From: Rhodospirillaceae bacterium
GTDB taxonomy: Bacteria; Pseudomonadota; Alphaproteobacteria; Rhodospirillales; UBA2165
Direction: 5' to 3'
NCBI GenBank assembly: GCA_947467145.1
Contig: CANIGJ010000020.1
Span: forward strand, 1-64,000
Length of the DNA stretch: 64,000 nucleotides
Position numbers and translations under genes: made by a program
Shown: positions 63,116 to 64,000 of the stretch, piece after piece
Numbering within the stretch: position 1 is the stretch's first letter
How the letters are laid out: each line of letters starts with the position of its first letter
The notes under the pieces: model-generated
What the model saw: only the letters and a program-made list of their open reading frames with translations
Database searches by the model: none
What the model was told of the DNA's origin: nothing

Positions 63116-63643
63116 TTAAACGACGGCGAGGAATTCGACCTGCAGGGCCCGGCCCGGCGGCAGGTCGAACGGAACCATATGGCGGACGGGCCGGCTCTTC
63201 GGATTGTTGAAGACCTTTTCCCAGACCGCATTCACGATGGGGCGAATGTCACGATCCTTCACGTAGACCGTCACTTTGCCGATATTGTCGAGCGTGCCGC
63301 CGGCCTCTTCCATGATGCGGCGCACGGTGCGAAAGGCGTTTTCGGCCTGCAATTTCGGATCGGCGGGGATTTCATGCGTCACCGGATCCTCGCCGCTGAC
63401 GGCGGAGGAAAAGACCACATTGCCGACCTTACACGCCGTCGGGAACGGCTGCGGATGGGTCGGGATGTCGGCGGCGGCGATTTCGACGCGGCTGATTTTT
63501 TGCGATGCAACAGAAGCCGCCTTTTTCGGCGCGGCCTTCTTCGCGGTTTTTTTTACGACCTTACGAACGACCTTTTTCGCCGTTTTCTTGACGACTTTCT
63601 TGGCAGCCTTTTTGGGCGCCTTCCGTGCAGGACGCTTGGCCAT
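63116..63643 (-). CDS. RidA-family protein with histone-H1-like lysine/alanine-rich N-terminal tail
   Basis: 175 residues. The C-terminal ~125 form a RidA/YjgF domain: PFPTACKVGNVVFSSAVSG, NAFRTVRRIMEEAGG, IGKVTVYVKD, RPVRHMVPFDLPPG and ALQVEFLAVV. Typical members are about 125-130 residues. Here residues 1-49 are an added KKAAKK-type tail (AKKVVKKTAKKVVRK) like bacterial H1 proteins. RidA domains remove reactive enamines or act on similar intermediates. The tail could bind DNA, RNA or an acidic partner. First gene of the minus-strand operon, with an AAGGAG site. Confidence 0.88.
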   Translation of the reverse strand: MAKRPARKAPKKAAKKVVKKTAKKVVRKVVKKTAKKAAPKKAASVASQKISRVEIAAADIPTHPQPFPTACKVGNVVFSSAVSGEDPVTHEIPADPKLQAENAFRTVRRIMEEAGGTLDNIGKVTVYVKDRDIRPIVNAVWEKVFNNPKSRPVRHMVPFDLPPGRALQVEFLAVV

Positions 63644-63871
63644 CGTACACTCCTTCTAAAGGTCGCCCGCCCGCTTGATTTCCCTCGGGGCAGTTTTGAC
63701 GGCGTGATTAAACACCAACAGCGATCCCTGCAACAATGATTATCCCGCCGCGCCGCGCCCAGCGTTAACGTTTGCCACAATGCCCCGTCGTTGGGCGGCA
63801 TCCCGCCTTTTCCTGGCCCTCCCCGCCCTCTATAACCGTTTCAACAACAACCAATCAGCGGGATGAGGAAC

Positions 63872-64000
63872 ATGGACGATACCCCCCAGACAACGGTGGC
63901 CAAAGATACGGTGGCGCAAGGCCTGCTTGGCGCGCTTCATGACCACGGCATCGAATATGTCTTCGCCAATGCCGGCACCGACTTCGCGCCCATCATCGAA
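63872..64000 (+). CDS. Thiamine-diphosphate enzyme, N-terminus (partial)
   Basis: An ATG at 63872 with GAGGA just upstream (alternative ATG 63863) opens a frame that runs off the window. The visible 43 residues, including VAQGLLGALHDHGIEYVFANAG, match the N-terminal PYR domain of acetolactate-synthase-type ThDP enzymes. It is divergent from the RidA operon across about 230 bp that hold no other gene I can support. Confidence 0.7.
   Translation, partial: MDDTPQTTVAKDTVAQGLLGALHDHGIEYVFANAGTDFAPIIE

Overview
The window looks like chromosome from a hopanoid-producing alphaproteobacterium, probably Rhodospirillales-like. The basis is the gene content (hpn cluster, ornithine-lipid genes, alphaproteobacterial tRNA-Lys and tRNA-Phe sequences, a REP-like palindrome of the type common in this class) and the GC-rich codon use right of about 12.2 kb. 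Species cannot be fixed from the sequence alone.

Left region (1 to about 12,140): a mosaic, visibly AT-richer accessory island. It holds two IS3-family fragments, a vWA / PP2C / kinase (TerY-P type) triad, a methyltransferase-HNH fusion, a separate HNH endonuclease, a stand-alone reverse transcriptase whose stop lies 11 bp from a 3' half of a tRNA-Lys gene (probable att scar), a broken SRAP/YedK gene, two small genes, and a hypothetical / AlpA-like / tyrosine-integrase operon that ends beside an intact tRNA-Phe. The content resembles a defence island.

Central region (12.3 to 36 kb): isoprenoid and membrane lipid synthesis. ispG is followed by a subtilase split by an in-frame stop, then hpnC-hpnB-hpnD-shc-hpnG, convergent hpnH-ispH, and hpnA. 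No hpnE is present. A complete aminoethylphosphonate (AEP) route then follows, interleaved on both strands: stand-alone nucleotidyltransferase, PhyH-type dioxygenase, PEP mutase fused to a nucleotidyltransferase, phosphonopyruvate decarboxylase and AEP transaminase. Three CDP-alcohol phosphatidyltransferases, HpnN, a flippase-like protein and the MlaC-like HpnM complete the block. I read this as a phosphonolipid pathway built into the hopanoid locus: AEP is made, perhaps hydroxylated, activated with CTP, joined to a lipid and moved across the envelope. This is the strongest candidate for an undescribed system here. The ornithine-lipid pair olsB-olsA at 52.7 to 54.4 kb adds another phosphate-free lipid.

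Right region (36 to 64 kb): mainly catabolic and transport genes. These are an acyl-CoA synthetase with a UbiD decarboxylase, CoA-transferase divergent from acyl-CoA dehydrogenase, zinc alcohol dehydrogenase with a P-type ATPase, two orphan peptide-ABC ATPases, an SDR with a TPP enzyme, a chemoreceptor bracketed by imperfect direct repeats, and a minus-strand run of RidA (with a histone-H1-like tail), UbiD, SDR, a molybdenum hydroxylase large subunit and an amidohydrolase. A TPP enzyme runs off the right edge.
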